DNA from: Deltaproteobacteria bacterium
Lineage (GTDB): Bacteria; Desulfobacterota; Dissulfuribacteria; Dissulfuribacterales; QOAL01
Reading direction: 5' to 3'
DNA: 58,174 nucleotides
Assembly: GCA_026986785.1 (NCBI GenBank)
Contig: JALSNW010000007.1
Coordinates: 1-58,174 of the forward strand
The notes under the pieces were generated by a model. It had not been told where the DNA came from. It searched no databases and saw nothing but the letters and a program-made list of their open reading frames with translations. The position numbers were made by a program, and so were the translations under genes. Shown one piece after another: positions 9,241-18,434 of this stretch; position 1 is the stretch's first letter; each line of letters starts with the position of its first letter.

Positions 9241-10368
9241 TCAATATCTCTGCCCCGAAAATTCCATGATTGTCGGGGTAATATTGCCAAGGGGGATTAC
9301 TCTGTCTGCTATGCCTGCCTCGGCCACCAATTTGGGCATTCCCCAAACCACACTACTCTGCCTATCTTGTGCAATGATCCTGGCACCTTTTTGCTTCAAT
9401 AGTTTGGCACCTTCAAATCCATCATGTCCCATGCCAGTGAGCACGACTGCCACAACCCTTTCTCCGTATATCTCGGCTACCGATTTGAACAATACGTCTA
9501 CAGCGGGCCTGCAACTGTTTACAGGGGGGTCCTGAGTTAGACGGATGATCTTGGCCTTGTTCTTTCTTGATACAACCATGTGGTAATCGCCAGGGGCCAC
9601 ATAGACAGTTCCAGGCCTGATTCTCATCCCATCCTGGGCCTCCACTACGGTCAGTTTTGATTTCTGGTTCAGTCTCGAGGCCAACTGGGAAGTGAACACA
9701 GGAGGCATGTGCTGTACCAGGAAGATTGGAAGCCTGAAAGAGGAGGGGAACCTGGGAATAACCTGATTCAGGGCATTGGGGCCACCTGTAGAGACCCCTA
9801 TGGCAACGGCTTCGGCCTTGAAATGCACCCCCTTTGACAAAGGCCTCGATGCCCTTATTCCCTCCTCTGCTCTCTTTTGTTCATGGGAACAACAAGTGGT
9901 CTGCCTGTTGACAACAGGTCTTTTTTTAAGACGCCTTGTTGTGAATCTGTCTTTTCTCCCGTTCTTGTTTTGTCCAAATGCCTCTATCCTGGGTATGAGT
10001 TCCTGTTCAATACATTTCACGCTCTGGGCAAAGGCACCTGTGCCCGTGGGTTTGGCCACAAAGTCAAATGCGCCCTTTGAAAGGGCCTCAATGGTGGTTT
10101 TGGCTCCAGAGGAGGTTAGGGTGGAAAACATTATCACGCCTGGTCTTAGACGTTGTCTTCTAAGCTCGTCCAGGGTGGCAAGGCCATCCATTTCGGGCAT
10201 TTCCACATCGAGGACTACCAGATCCGGCTTAAGGAGTCTGACCTTTTCTATGGCCTCTTTCCCATTTCGGGCACTGCCAGCCACCTGGATACCTGGATGT
10301 CGTCCCAAGGCCTCCCCAAGGATCTTTCTGAAAACGACGGAATCGTCGACGATCAGAACCTTTGTCAT
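9241..10368 (-). CDS. cheB: Chemotaxis response regulator protein-glutamate methylesterase CheB
   Basis: A 375-residue two-domain enzyme. The receiver (1-120) has the phospho-acceptor Asp in LVVLDVEMPEMDG. A linker of about 60 residues with basic stretches leads to the esterase domain with the catalytic Ser-His-Asp set in GVSTGGPNAL, FLVQHMPP and VLTGMGHDGFEGA. It removes methyl groups from receptor glutamates (or deamidates glutamine) when phosphorylated by CheA. Its ATG overlaps the cheY stop (ATGA), so translation is coupled. Confidence 0.96.
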   Translation of the reverse strand: MTKVLIVDDSVVFRKILGEALGRHPGIQVAGSARNGKEAIEKVRLLKPDLVVLDVEMPEMDGLATLDELRRQRLRPGVIMFSTLTSSGAKTTIEALSKGAFDFVAKPTGTGAFAQSVKCIEQELIPRIEAFGQNKNGRKDRFTTRRLKKRPVVNRQTTCCSHEQKRAEEGIRASRPLSKGVHFKAEAVAIGVSTGGPNALNQVIPRFPSSFRLPIFLVQHMPPVFTSQLASRLNQKSKLTVVEAQDGMRIRPGTVYVAPGDYHMVVSRKNKAKIIRLTQDPPVNSCRPAVDVLFKSVAEIYGERVVAVVLTGMGHDGFEGAKLLKQKGARIIAQDRQSSVVWGMPKLVAEAGIADRVIPLGNITPTIMEFSGQRY

Positions 10369-10736
10369 AATTCCAGCACCATTCTGACCTTTTCTTCCAA
10401 CATCTCCGGTGTAAAGGGCTTCATGAGATACTCGTTTGCCCCAGCCATGACGGCCTTGACCACGTTGTGATGCTGATTTTCAGTGGTGACCATCATGACC
10501 TTGGTATCATTCCATTCTGGCTTCTTTCGGATCTCAAGCAGGCAGTCATAGCCCTCCATCTTGGGCATGTACCAGTCGAGTAGTACGATATCGAACGGTC
10601 CTTCGTCTTTCAGTTTCTCCAAGGCATCGAGACCGTTTTCTGCCTCTACGATCTGGTCGAAATGTTCCATCTGTTTAAGGCCTGATCTGACGATATTGCG
10701 CATGGATTTGGAGTCATCCACCACTAATGCCTTCAT
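10365..10736 (-). CDS. cheY: Chemotaxis response regulator CheY
   Basis: A 123-residue single receiver domain. VVDDSKSMRN supplies the acidic Mg pocket, DIVLLDWYMPKMEG the phospho-acceptor, the MMVTTENQ strand the switch Thr, and YLMKPFTPEML the conserved Lys. It carries the signal from CheA to the flagellar switch. First gene of the minus-strand che operon; GAGG lies 8 nt before the ATG. It faces ileS divergently across a 192-nt gap that must hold both promoters. Confidence 0.95.
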   Translation of the reverse strand: MKALVVDDSKSMRNIVRSGLKQMEHFDQIVEAENGLDALEKLKDEGPFDIVLLDWYMPKMEGYDCLLEIRKKPEWNDTKVMMVTTENQHHNVVKAVMAGANEYLMKPFTPEMLEEKVRMVLEL

Positions 10737-10849
10737 AAAGATGTCCTCTATGTGTTTTTTTTAAAACTGTTCATCCATTCATAGACCTTATCGACTTCAA
10801 GTGCTGATTCATTAAGCCAGCAATTAGATGAATTTTTACAAAATGCTCC

Positions 10850-10878
10850 TTGAGTGATTGATAAAAATGGGCTATGAG
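10850..10878 (+). promoter_or_regulatory. Candidate sigma-70-type promoter for ileS
   Basis: TTGAGT and TATGAG are separated by 17 nt and lie 51 nt before the ileS start, inside the 192-nt divergent gap with cheY. Each hexamer matches consensus at four of six positions. Support is by pattern only. Confidence 0.35.
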
Positions 10879-10928
10879 AAGGCGGACATAAAATTTGAAC
10901 CCTGATTACTTGGAAAAACGAGGCATAA

Positions 10929-13823
10929 ATGGACTATAAAAAGACACTGAATCTGCCAAAGACCAAATTCCCCATGAAGGCCAATCTGAACCAGCGGGAG
11001 CCACAGATGCTCAAACGCTGGGCTGATATGGATCTCTATGGAAAACTGAAGGAAATGAAGGCCCAGCAGCCCTCATTCATACTTCACGATGGCCCACCAT
11101 ATGCCAACGGGCACCTTCATCTCGGACATACGGTAAACAAGGTCCTCAAGGATATAATTGTCAAATCGAGGCTCATGACCGGGCATTATGCCCCATTTGT
11201 GCCGGGTTGGGACTGCCACGGGCTTCCAATTGAGCACAACGTGGAAAAACAGTTGGGCAAAAAGAAGTCAGAGATGTCCAAGCTATCCATTAGAAAGGCA
11301 TGTAGAAAATACGCTGGAAAATTCGTGAAGATCCAGAGGCAGGAGTTTGAGCGTCTCGGGGTCCTGGGTGACTGGGACCATCCCTATCTCACCATGAACT
11401 ATGGATACGAGGCCTCTATTGCAAGGGAATTCTGTAGGATATTTCTGGATGGTCACGTGGTCAAGAGCACCAAACCCGTATTTTGGTGTCCCACTTGTGT
11501 AACCGCATTGGCTGAGGCAGAGGTGGAATATGCCCCGCACAGCTCTGCCTCCATAACTGTGAAGTTTCCCTGTTCAGAGGATTTCAGGGCCTGGCTGGAG
11601 AAAAAGATTGGCCTTGGCCTCGATGGCAATGCCTTTATCCTCATATGGACCACCACCCCCTGGACCTTGCCTGCCAACAGGGCAGTGGCAGTGCACCCGG
11701 AATTCGAATACTCTGCAGTCAAGCTCTCCTCTTCTGCGCTGGCAAAGATAGGCACAGCAAAAGAGCCAGATGTGAAATACGAGATCTGGATCGTCGCCTC
11801 AGAGAGGGTCATGCCTCTTGTCAACTCCCTTGGCCTGGAACAGGCAGACGTAGAGATCCTGGCAGAGTTCAGGGGTACTGAGATCGAAAACATGACAGTG
11901 GCTCATCCATTCATCCACAGGAAAGGGCTGGTGATAAATGCCCAATACGTCACCTTGGATTCTGGTACAGGGTGTGTGCACATAGCCCCTGGCCACGGTG
12001 CGGAAGACTATGAGAGCAGCAGAGAATACGATCTCGAGGTCTACTCTCCTGTGGACGACCGGGGCTGTTTCACCGGGGAGGTGAAGCAGTTCCAGGGCAT
12101 GAACATATTTCGGGCAAACCCTGAGATAGTGGGTCTATTGAAGGAAAAAGGGATGTTGGTCCATGAAGAAGAACTTGAACACAGCTATCCCCATTGTTGG
12201 AGATGCAAAAGACCAGTGATCTTTCGGGCGACTGCCCAGTGGTTCATCTCCATGGATAAAAAGGGCCTTAGGAAAGAGGCCTTGGAAAATATTATGAAAG
12301 TAAGATGGATTCCCTCCTGGGGAAGGGAGCGGATCTATGGAATGGTCGAGGCCAGGCCGGATTGGTGTATATCCAGACAGAGGGCCTGGGGGGTGCCGAT
12401 AACCGTCATTGTGTGCAAAAGGTGTCAGAGGCCATACATGGATCAAGAGATTGCAGATAGGATAGTGGGGCTTTTCGAGAAAGAGGGCGCCGATTCCTGG
12501 TTTTCACACCCCATCGAGGACTTTCTCCCCGCGTCGGTCAAGTGTCCATCTTGCGGAGCAAGGGATTTTGAAAAGGAGGAAGACATCCTCGATGTATGGT
12601 TTGATTCGGGTGTGAGCCATGCTGCTGTCTTGGAACAAAGACAGGATCTTGGATGGCCTGCCAATATGTATCTCGAGGGCAGTGACCAGCACAGGGGATG
12701 GTTTCAGAGCTCACTGTTGACATCTGTGGCCACAAGGCATGAGGCTCCCTATAGAGAGGTCTTGACCCATGGCTTTGTGGTAGATGCCAAGGGAAAGAAG
12801 ATGTCCAAGTCCGTGGGCAATGTCATTCCACCAGACAAGGTCATCAAGCGTTTTGGAGCAGAGATCCTGAGGTTGTGGGTATCAGCAGAGGATTATCAAG
12901 ACGATATCAAGATATCGGACGAGATCCTCCAGCGCCTGACAGAGGCCTACAGGAAGATTAGAAATACCATAAGATATCTGCTTGGCAATCTCTATGACTA
13001 TGATCCATCCCAGGATATGGTCTCGGTGGAGGATATGGAACCAATTGACAGGTGGGCACTTTTCAGGACGAGGCAGGTTATGGAAAAGGTACAAACTGCC
13101 TACAAAGACTATAGGTTTCATGTGGTGTTTCATAGGTTGTATCAATTTTGTACAGTTGATCTCAGTGCACTCTACCTTGATATATTAAAGGATAGATTAT
13201 ACTGCGAGGTTCCCAATGGCAGATTGAGGCGTTCTGCCCAGACCGCCTTGTATGAGATATGTAAGAATCTCGTCATAAACATGGCACCAGTTCTTTCCTT
13301 CACCTCTGAGGAGGCATGGCTACACCTGACTGGCCAGGAAGATTCATCAGTGTTTTTTCAGGAGTTTCCCGAGTTGCCAAAGGCCTCCTTGTCCCACGAG
13401 GAGACTACCTATTGGGACAAGATATGGCAGATTAGGGGAGAGGTCACCAAGGCCTTGGAGCTTGCAAGAAAAGAAAAAAGGATAGGGCTTGCCCTGGATG
13501 CCAAGGTCATGTTGAAGCTCCCCGAGGATCCAGATATTTCTTCTCGACCTGATTTGAAACCAACGTTGAAACTTGTTACCATTGTATCACAACTGGAGCT
13601 TGTTGAGGATTTCGGCACCGAGGAGGAAGATGAAGCCAATATCTGGGTCAGTGAAGACCTGCCAGGTCTGTCTTGCCTGGTCCTTCCGGCATCAGGGAAA
13701 AAATGTGAAAGGTGTTGGACCTGGAGTAAAGATATTGGAGAGGACGAAAGGTTTCCAGACGTGTGCCCAAGATGTGCCAGGGTACTAAGACAGCTCGATC
13801 CAGGGACTGATCAGCCTGGATGA
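10929..13823 (+). CDS. ileS: Isoleucyl-tRNA synthetase
   Basis: Class I aminoacyl-tRNA synthetase of 964 residues that charges tRNA-Ile. PPYANGHLHLGH near residue 57 is the HIGH-type ATP motif, a large CP1 editing domain follows (TTTPWTLPANRAV, GCVHIAPGHGAEDY), and KKMSKSVGNVI is the KMSKS loop. The C-terminus has a zinc site (CERCWTW...CPRC) as in bacterial-type IleRS. Length is normal. GAGG lies 5 nt before the ATG. It begins a plus-strand run with the phosphatidyltransferase, rsmI and kdsB. Confidence 0.97.
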   Translation: MDYKKTLNLPKTKFPMKANLNQREPQMLKRWADMDLYGKLKEMKAQQPSFILHDGPPYANGHLHLGHTVNKVLKDIIVKSRLMTGHYAPFVPGWDCHGLPIEHNVEKQLGKKKSEMSKLSIRKACRKYAGKFVKIQRQEFERLGVLGDWDHPYLTMNYGYEASIAREFCRIFLDGHVVKSTKPVFWCPTCVTALAEAEVEYAPHSSASITVKFPCSEDFRAWLEKKIGLGLDGNAFILIWTTTPWTLPANRAVAVHPEFEYSAVKLSSSALAKIGTAKEPDVKYEIWIVASERVMPLVNSLGLEQADVEILAEFRGTEIENMTVAHPFIHRKGLVINAQYVTLDSGTGCVHIAPGHGAEDYESSREYDLEVYSPVDDRGCFTGEVKQFQGMNIFRANPEIVGLLKEKGMLVHEEELEHSYPHCWRCKRPVIFRATAQWFISMDKKGLRKEALENIMKVRWIPSWGRERIYGMVEARPDWCISRQRAWGVPITVIVCKRCQRPYMDQEIADRIVGLFEKEGADSWFSHPIEDFLPASVKCPSCGARDFEKEEDILDVWFDSGVSHAAVLEQRQDLGWPANMYLEGSDQHRGWFQSSLLTSVATRHEAPYREVLTHGFVVDAKGKKMSKSVGNVIPPDKVIKRFGAEILRLWVSAEDYQDDIKISDEILQRLTEAYRKIRNTIRYLLGNLYDYDPSQDMVSVEDMEPIDRWALFRTRQVMEKVQTAYKDYRFHVVFHRLYQFCTVDLSALYLDILKDRLYCEVPNGRLRRSAQTALYEICKNLVINMAPVLSFTSEEAWLHLTGQEDSSVFFQEFPELPKASLSHEETTYWDKIWQIRGEVTKALELARKEKRIGLALDAKVMLKLPEDPDISSRPDLKPTLKLVTIVSQLELVEDFGTEEEDEANIWVSEDLPGLSCLVLPASGKKCERCWTWSKDIGEDERFPDVCPRCARVLRQLDPGTDQPG

Positions 13824-13898
13824 ATCTTTCCCTTGGTCCAAAACCATATCCATACCCGGGCAAAAGGGCACGGCATGTAAAAAAATGAGGAAAAGAGC

Positions 13899-14498
13899 TT
13901 GAGTGAGGGCGCCCTTAGCGACAAGATGAGACAGTGGTCTCAACCCATTCTCCTTCCTTCCGCCCGTTTCCTTGGACGGTTAGGTCTAACCCCCAATATG
14001 CTCACTATCCTGGGAATGTTTGCATATATGGCGGGTGCACTTATCTTGGCTCTGGGACATCCCAATTGGTGTGCTGTCATATTGATAGTATTCAGCCCTT
14101 TAGATGTCCTTGATGGCACCCTTGCCAGAGACAGTGGGCTGGAATCGAAATTCGGTGCATTCCTGGATGCCACTGTAGATAGATATGAGGAATTTTTTGT
14201 ATATGTAGGGCTCCTCTATTATCTTCTCGCCCACCTCCATCAAGGGCCCCTTGCAGCCGTACTCGTCGTCACGGCCCTTTCTGGTTCTTTTTTCGTGAGT
14301 TATACCAGGGCCAAGGCCGAGGCCCTGGGCTTTGAATGCAGTGTTGGTATCCTCACCCGATTCGAGAGGATAGTCTTGTTTATCTTTGCCATAGTAACCG
14401 GATGGATCGAGCCGGTTCTGCTGGTGATATCTATTCTTACCTTTATCACTACATTTCAGAGAATGGCTGTTGTAGCAAGGCAGGCCAAGACCAGATGA
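13899..14498 (+). CDS. CDP-alcohol phosphatidyltransferase family membrane protein
   Basis: A 199-residue integral membrane enzyme with about six hydrophobic segments. The family signature is complete: DGTLAR, eight residues, G, three residues, D, three residues, D (LDGTLARDSG...GAFLDATVD). Such enzymes transfer a phosphatidyl group from CDP-diacylglycerol, or a phospho-alcohol from CDP-alcohol, to make phospholipids. The specific alcohol cannot be told; a PgsA-like or inositol-phosphate-type enzyme is possible. The start is TTG at 13899 with GAGG 8 nt upstream; an ATG follows at 13925. Its stop overlaps the rsmI start (ATGA). Confidence 0.85.
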   Translation: MSEGALSDKMRQWSQPILLPSARFLGRLGLTPNMLTILGMFAYMAGALILALGHPNWCAVILIVFSPLDVLDGTLARDSGLESKFGAFLDATVDRYEEFFVYVGLLYYLLAHLHQGPLAAVLVVTALSGSFFVSYTRAKAEALGFECSVGILTRFERIVLFIFAIVTGWIEPVLLVISILTFITTFQRMAVVARQAKTR

Positions 14499-15346
14499 AC
14501 TCCCCACATGGTTCCCTTTTTATCGTGGCCACACCCATAGGCAATTTGAAAGACATCACCTACAGGGCAGTTGAATGTCTGAAGGATGTAACCCTTGTGG
14601 CAGCAGAGGACACTCGTCGCACCAGGAAACTTTTGAGCCATCTTGGACTACAGAAGAAGATCATCAGCTGTAACGAGCACAACGAGTTGGAGAAGGCAGT
14701 CCAAATCCTTGGGTATCTCGAGCAAGGCTCCTCATGTGCCCTGGTTTCAGATGCTGGTACCCCTGGCCTGTCAGATCCAGGGGCAAGGCTTGTCGAAAGG
14801 GTAAGGAAAAGAGGTGTCGAGGTCATACCCATACCTGGTCCATCGGCAATAACCGCAGCACTTAGCGTTTCTGGTTTTGTTGCCAGGACGTTTTATTTTG
14901 CAGGTTTTCTTCCACCCAAACCAGGACAGAGGAGGAGATATCTTCAGGGTTTGTCTTCGATGGAGACGATAATGGTTTTTTTCGAGGCCCCACACAGGTT
15001 GATGAAGAGCCTTAATGACATGTTTTCCATCCTTGGAGACAGAAAGGTGTTCTTGGCACGCGAGATGACCAAATGTCACGAGACCTACATCTCTTCGTCC
15101 ATATCGGGATTGATAAATGGCCTGGAAGGGGAAGAAGGGATCAAGGGGGAGATAACCCTAGTGGTCGAAGGTAGCCCTGGAGGGCATCATCCATTTGATC
15201 AAGCATTGGCCAAAAAGGTCCTCGATTGTCTCCTTGGAAGGAGGTATGTTTCTGTGAAAGAGGCAGTGACAATGTTGTCTGGTCTTACTGGTCTCAACAG
15301 AAGCAGCCTGTATGAAATGGCCCTTGAGGCCAAAAAAGACCTATAA
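14495..15346 (+). CDS. rsmI: 16S rRNA (cytidine-1402 2'-O)-methyltransferase
   Basis: SAM-dependent tetrapyrrole-methylase-fold enzyme acting on C1402 in the ribosomal P site. Motifs: FIVATPIGNLKDIT at the N-terminus, AAEDTRRTRKLL, VSDAGTPGLSDPG, VIPIPGPSA and FAGFLPP. The ATG at 14495 gives 283 residues and the normal N-terminus. The frame is open to 14336, but that would overlap the phosphatidyltransferase by 160 nt. The real start forms an ATGA overlap with the upstream gene. Confidence 0.95.
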   Translation: MNSPHGSLFIVATPIGNLKDITYRAVECLKDVTLVAAEDTRRTRKLLSHLGLQKKIISCNEHNELEKAVQILGYLEQGSSCALVSDAGTPGLSDPGARLVERVRKRGVEVIPIPGPSAITAALSVSGFVARTFYFAGFLPPKPGQRRRYLQGLSSMETIMVFFEAPHRLMKSLNDMFSILGDRKVFLAREMTKCHETYISSSISGLINGLEGEEGIKGEITLVVEGSPGGHHPFDQALAKKVLDCLLGRRYVSVKEAVTMLSGLTGLNRSSLYEMALEAKKDL

Positions 15347-15354
15347 AAATCGAT

Positions 15355-16116
15355 ATGGGGATTTTCGCTATCATACCAGCCCGTCTCGGCTCTTCGAGGC
15401 TCCCTGGAAAGCCGCTGGCAGACATCTGTGGGAGGCCAATGATTGTCAGGGTTGTGGAACGGGTGAAGGTATTTGATTGCATCCATGGTGTAGTAGTCGC
15501 CACTGATAGTGAGCAGATTGCCAGCTGTGTGGAGAAAGATGGATATCAGGCTGTAATGACAGACAGTTCCCATCCTTCGGGGACGGATCGAATAGCCCAG
15601 GCGGCCTCGCTCTTGGGGCTCGATTCGGATGATATAGTCGTAAACGTCCAGGGGGATCAGCCACTTGTGGAAGAAGGCTGTATCAGGTCCATTCTCGGTG
15701 CACTTAGTAGGGACAAAGAGGCTGAAATGGCTACGGCAGCCTGTCACATCTCAGAAGCAGAGGCCAGGGATCCCAACAGGGTCAAGGTGGTGATAGATCG
15801 TTCAGGCAGGGCCCTCTATTTTTCCAGGGCATTGATACCTTTCGACCGAGACGGCTTCTTCAAGCCGGGACAAAGGCCATATCTGCGGCATCTTGGCCTG
15901 TATGCCTATACGGTTGATTTCTTGCAAAGATTTGTGGAACTGACTCCCACAAGGCTTGAGCTCATCGAAAAGCTGGAACAACTTAGGGTGCTCGAAAATG
16001 GTTATAAGATAACGGTATCCATGGTGGATGAGGCCCCTATGGACGTGGATACCCCAGAAGACCTTGAAAGGATCAGACAGGAGTTCAGGGCATTTTCAGA
16101 TCAGGGCAATGGTTGA
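15355..16116 (+). CDS. kdsB: 3-deoxy-manno-octulosonate cytidylyltransferase (CMP-KDO synthetase)
   Basis: Activates KDO with CTP for lipid A/LPS core synthesis; its presence implies an LPS outer membrane. The 253-residue protein starts with IIPARLGSSRLPGKPL (nucleotide-binding loop) and has VVNVQGDQPLVE, a metal-site Asp region, and a C-terminal MDVDTPEDLERIR typical of KdsB. It begins 8 nt after rsmI. Its last 32 nt overlap the 3' end of murI on the opposite strand. Confidence 0.95.
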   Translation: MGIFAIIPARLGSSRLPGKPLADICGRPMIVRVVERVKVFDCIHGVVVATDSEQIASCVEKDGYQAVMTDSSHPSGTDRIAQAASLLGLDSDDIVVNVQGDQPLVEEGCIRSILGALSRDKEAEMATAACHISEAEARDPNRVKVVIDRSGRALYFSRALIPFDRDGFFKPGQRPYLRHLGLYAYTVDFLQRFVELTPTRLELIEKLEQLRVLENGYKITVSMVDEAPMDVDTPEDLERIRQEFRAFSDQGNG

Positions 16117-16909
16117 AATCAGCCCTTTCAAGCTCTACCTTTCTCCCCAAAAACGATGCCACGATCTTGTTTGTGTGAGGAGTCAAATCGGATAGAAAAA
16201 ACCTGTGTCTTTGTCCCATCTCTCCGTGGTCCATGTTGTCGACCTTGGTCCCAATCCTTGCTATTTCACCTGCAACCTGTCTTGCCACCTCATACGAGGG
16301 ATCCACTATCCTGATCCTCTTGCCAGCCTTTTCCTGGATTATCTTTTTTAGAAGTGGGTAATGGGTACATCCAAGGATCAGGGTATCTATCTGTTTGTCT
16401 TTGAGGGGCCTGAGATATGTCTTGACTATCATCCTGGTCTCTCTGCGCCTTAGCCAGCCTTCTTCGACAAGGGGTACGAGGAGAGGGCAAGGCTGCTGGA
16501 ACAATCTTGCACCTGGAAGCCTTTTGGGTATCTTCCTGTCGTAGATATTGCTGGCTACAGTTGCCCTTGTGCCTATCAAGCCGATCCTTTTAGTCTTCGT
16601 TATGGAACATGCCTCTTCTATAGATGGGGTGACCACTTCGAAGACGGGTATATCGAGTTTTTGCTTCAGTACCTCTGAGGCAGTACTTGCAGCACTGTGA
16701 CAGGCAATGACTATTATCGTGGCTCCATGGCCCAGCAGGAATTCCACGTCTTCCAAGGCAAATTTTATCAAGGTCTGCCTGCTCTTTGTGCCATAGGGGG
16801 CCCTGGCTGTATCACCAAAATATACAACGGGTACGTGGGGAACCAGTGCGAAGAGTTCCCTTACAACGGTAAATCCACCAACTCCAGAATCGAATACACC
16901 AATTTTCAT
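16085..16909 (-). CDS. murI: Glutamate racemase
   Basis: Cofactor-independent racemase giving D-glutamate for peptidoglycan. The ATG at 16909 gives 274 residues starting MKIGVFDSGVGGFTV, the family N-terminus. The open frame reaches 17041, but the extra 44 residues are not family-like. Catalytic cysteines lie in VIACHSAAST (first) and LGCTHYPLL (second). The first loop reads C-H-S rather than the common C-N-T, a modest departure. FGDTARAPYGTKS is conserved. The gene is convergent with kdsB (32-nt overlap) and divergent from the phosphofructokinase gene. Confidence 0.92.
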   Translation of the reverse strand: MKIGVFDSGVGGFTVVRELFALVPHVPVVYFGDTARAPYGTKSRQTLIKFALEDVEFLLGHGATIIVIACHSAASTASEVLKQKLDIPVFEVVTPSIEEACSITKTKRIGLIGTRATVASNIYDRKIPKRLPGARLFQQPCPLLVPLVEEGWLRRRETRMIVKTYLRPLKDKQIDTLILGCTHYPLLKKIIQEKAGKRIRIVDPSYEVARQVAGEIARIGTKVDNMDHGEMGQRHRFFLSDLTPHTNKIVASFLGRKVELERADFNHCPDLKMP

Positions 16910-17055
16910 GGTCTCAATGGTTTTTCCCTTCAGGCTGTGATATCTTTTATCCAGCATCATAGGGTGAAAACAGGAATATTTCTTAAAATGAACAGGTCCA
17001 AAGATCTCCCTCTGTTTAGTATCAATCAATACAAAAGGCAATAGGAGGCAAGACA

Positions 17056-18405
17056 GTGACTGAAATCTGTAACATCAAAAGCCTTGTGGACGAAATAGAC
17101 AATCCTGAAGAGATAGATACAGGTATCAAGGTCCTTGGGAAGTCAACCATATTATCACCTCTTTCCAAAAAGGATTATACCTGTTTCGTGTCGGACCAGG
17201 ACAGGGTACTCGTTTTGGCATCGGCCCTTTCTGTCCAAGCAGATGAAAAGAGAAAGGAGCCCTTGAGTTTCGAGCTGGCCGGTCCAAGAAAGGAGATCTA
17301 TTTCGATCCTGCCAAGACCAAGTGTGCAATAGTGACATGTGGTGGTCTTTGTCCAGGCATAAACGATGTGATCAGATCCATTGTGATGACCTGCTATTAT
17401 GGTTATGGGATCCAGACAACCCTTGGTATAAGATATGGGCTTAGGGGGTTCATCGCTGACTATGGCCTGCCGGTGATTGAACTGACCCCCCAGAGGGTGG
17501 ATCGCATCCATGAATATGGTGGTACAATACTCGGTTCTTCCAGGGGCCCTCAGCCACCTGATGCGATTGTGGATTCCCTCGAGAAGATGAATGTCTCCAT
17601 CCTTTTCACCATTGGGGGAGATGGGACATTCAAGGCAAGCGCCAAGATCGCCGAGGAAATAGAAAAAAGGGGCAGAAAGATCGCTATAATCGCAATCCCC
17701 AAGACCATAGACAATGATATCTTTCTGGTATCCAAGACATTTGGTTTCGATACTGCTGTCCAGATGGCCTGCGAGGCCATAAGATGTGCACATACCGAGG
17801 CCCTCGGTGCGCCGAATTGCATAGGCCTTGTTAAACTCATGGGACGCTATGCCGGTTTTATAGCAGCAGCGGCTACCATTGCCCTCAGGGAGGTCAATTA
17901 TTGCCTGATCCCTGAAAGTGATTTTGACTTGGATGGGGAAAAAGGTCTTTTAAGACACCTGGAACAACGGCTTGATAACAGGGGACATGCAGTGATAGTG
18001 GTGGCCGAGGGGGCAGGCCAGAAATTCTTTGAAGACCAGCCACGCGAGACAGATCTTTCTGGCAATGTCAAGCTTGGAGATATTGGTAAACTTCTCAAGG
18101 AAAGGATCCAGGCCCATTTTTCCTCAGCTGGGAAGGAGATCTATATCCGCTACATCGATCCCAGCTATATAATCAGAAGTGTACCTGCAAACGTAGACGA
18201 TAGCCTTTATTGTGGCAATCTTGGTCAAAATGCAGTACATGCGGCAATGGCTGGTAAGACAGCCATGATGGTGAGCCTTTGGAACGATCGCTATGTGCAC
18301 ATCCCCCTTGTAAGTGCCATAAAACGTAGAAAGAGGGTCAAGTTGAACAGCCGTTTTTGGATGAGTGTGCTTGAGGCCACAGGTCAGCCCTCCCTCAAAA
18401 ACTAA
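17056..18405 (+). CDS. 6-phosphofructokinase, long ATP-type of the PKTIDND clade
   Basis: A 449-residue PFK. An N-terminal region of about 90 residues precedes the core: VTCGGLCPGIND, ILGSSRGPQ, FTIGGDGTFKAS and IAIPKTIDNDIF, then GLVKLMGRYAGFIAA. The GGDG glycine predicts ATP use, because PPi enzymes carry Asp at the next position; PKTIDND with Lys is shared with PPi enzymes and with long ATP-PFKs such as those of trypanosomatids. It phosphorylates fructose 6-phosphate in glycolysis, consistent with pyk and glgP in the same window. The start is GTG at 17056 with GGAGG 7 nt upstream. Confidence 0.9.
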   Translation: MTEICNIKSLVDEIDNPEEIDTGIKVLGKSTILSPLSKKDYTCFVSDQDRVLVLASALSVQADEKRKEPLSFELAGPRKEIYFDPAKTKCAIVTCGGLCPGINDVIRSIVMTCYYGYGIQTTLGIRYGLRGFIADYGLPVIELTPQRVDRIHEYGGTILGSSRGPQPPDAIVDSLEKMNVSILFTIGGDGTFKASAKIAEEIEKRGRKIAIIAIPKTIDNDIFLVSKTFGFDTAVQMACEAIRCAHTEALGAPNCIGLVKLMGRYAGFIAAAATIALREVNYCLIPESDFDLDGEKGLLRHLEQRLDNRGHAVIVVAEGAGQKFFEDQPRETDLSGNVKLGDIGKLLKERIQAHFSSAGKEIYIRYIDPSYIIRSVPANVDDSLYCGNLGQNAVHAAMAGKTAMMVSLWNDRYVHIPLVSAIKRRKRVKLNSRFWMSVLEATGQPSLKN

Positions 18406-18434
18406 GGTGACTACAAAGACAAATGGAGCTTTTC

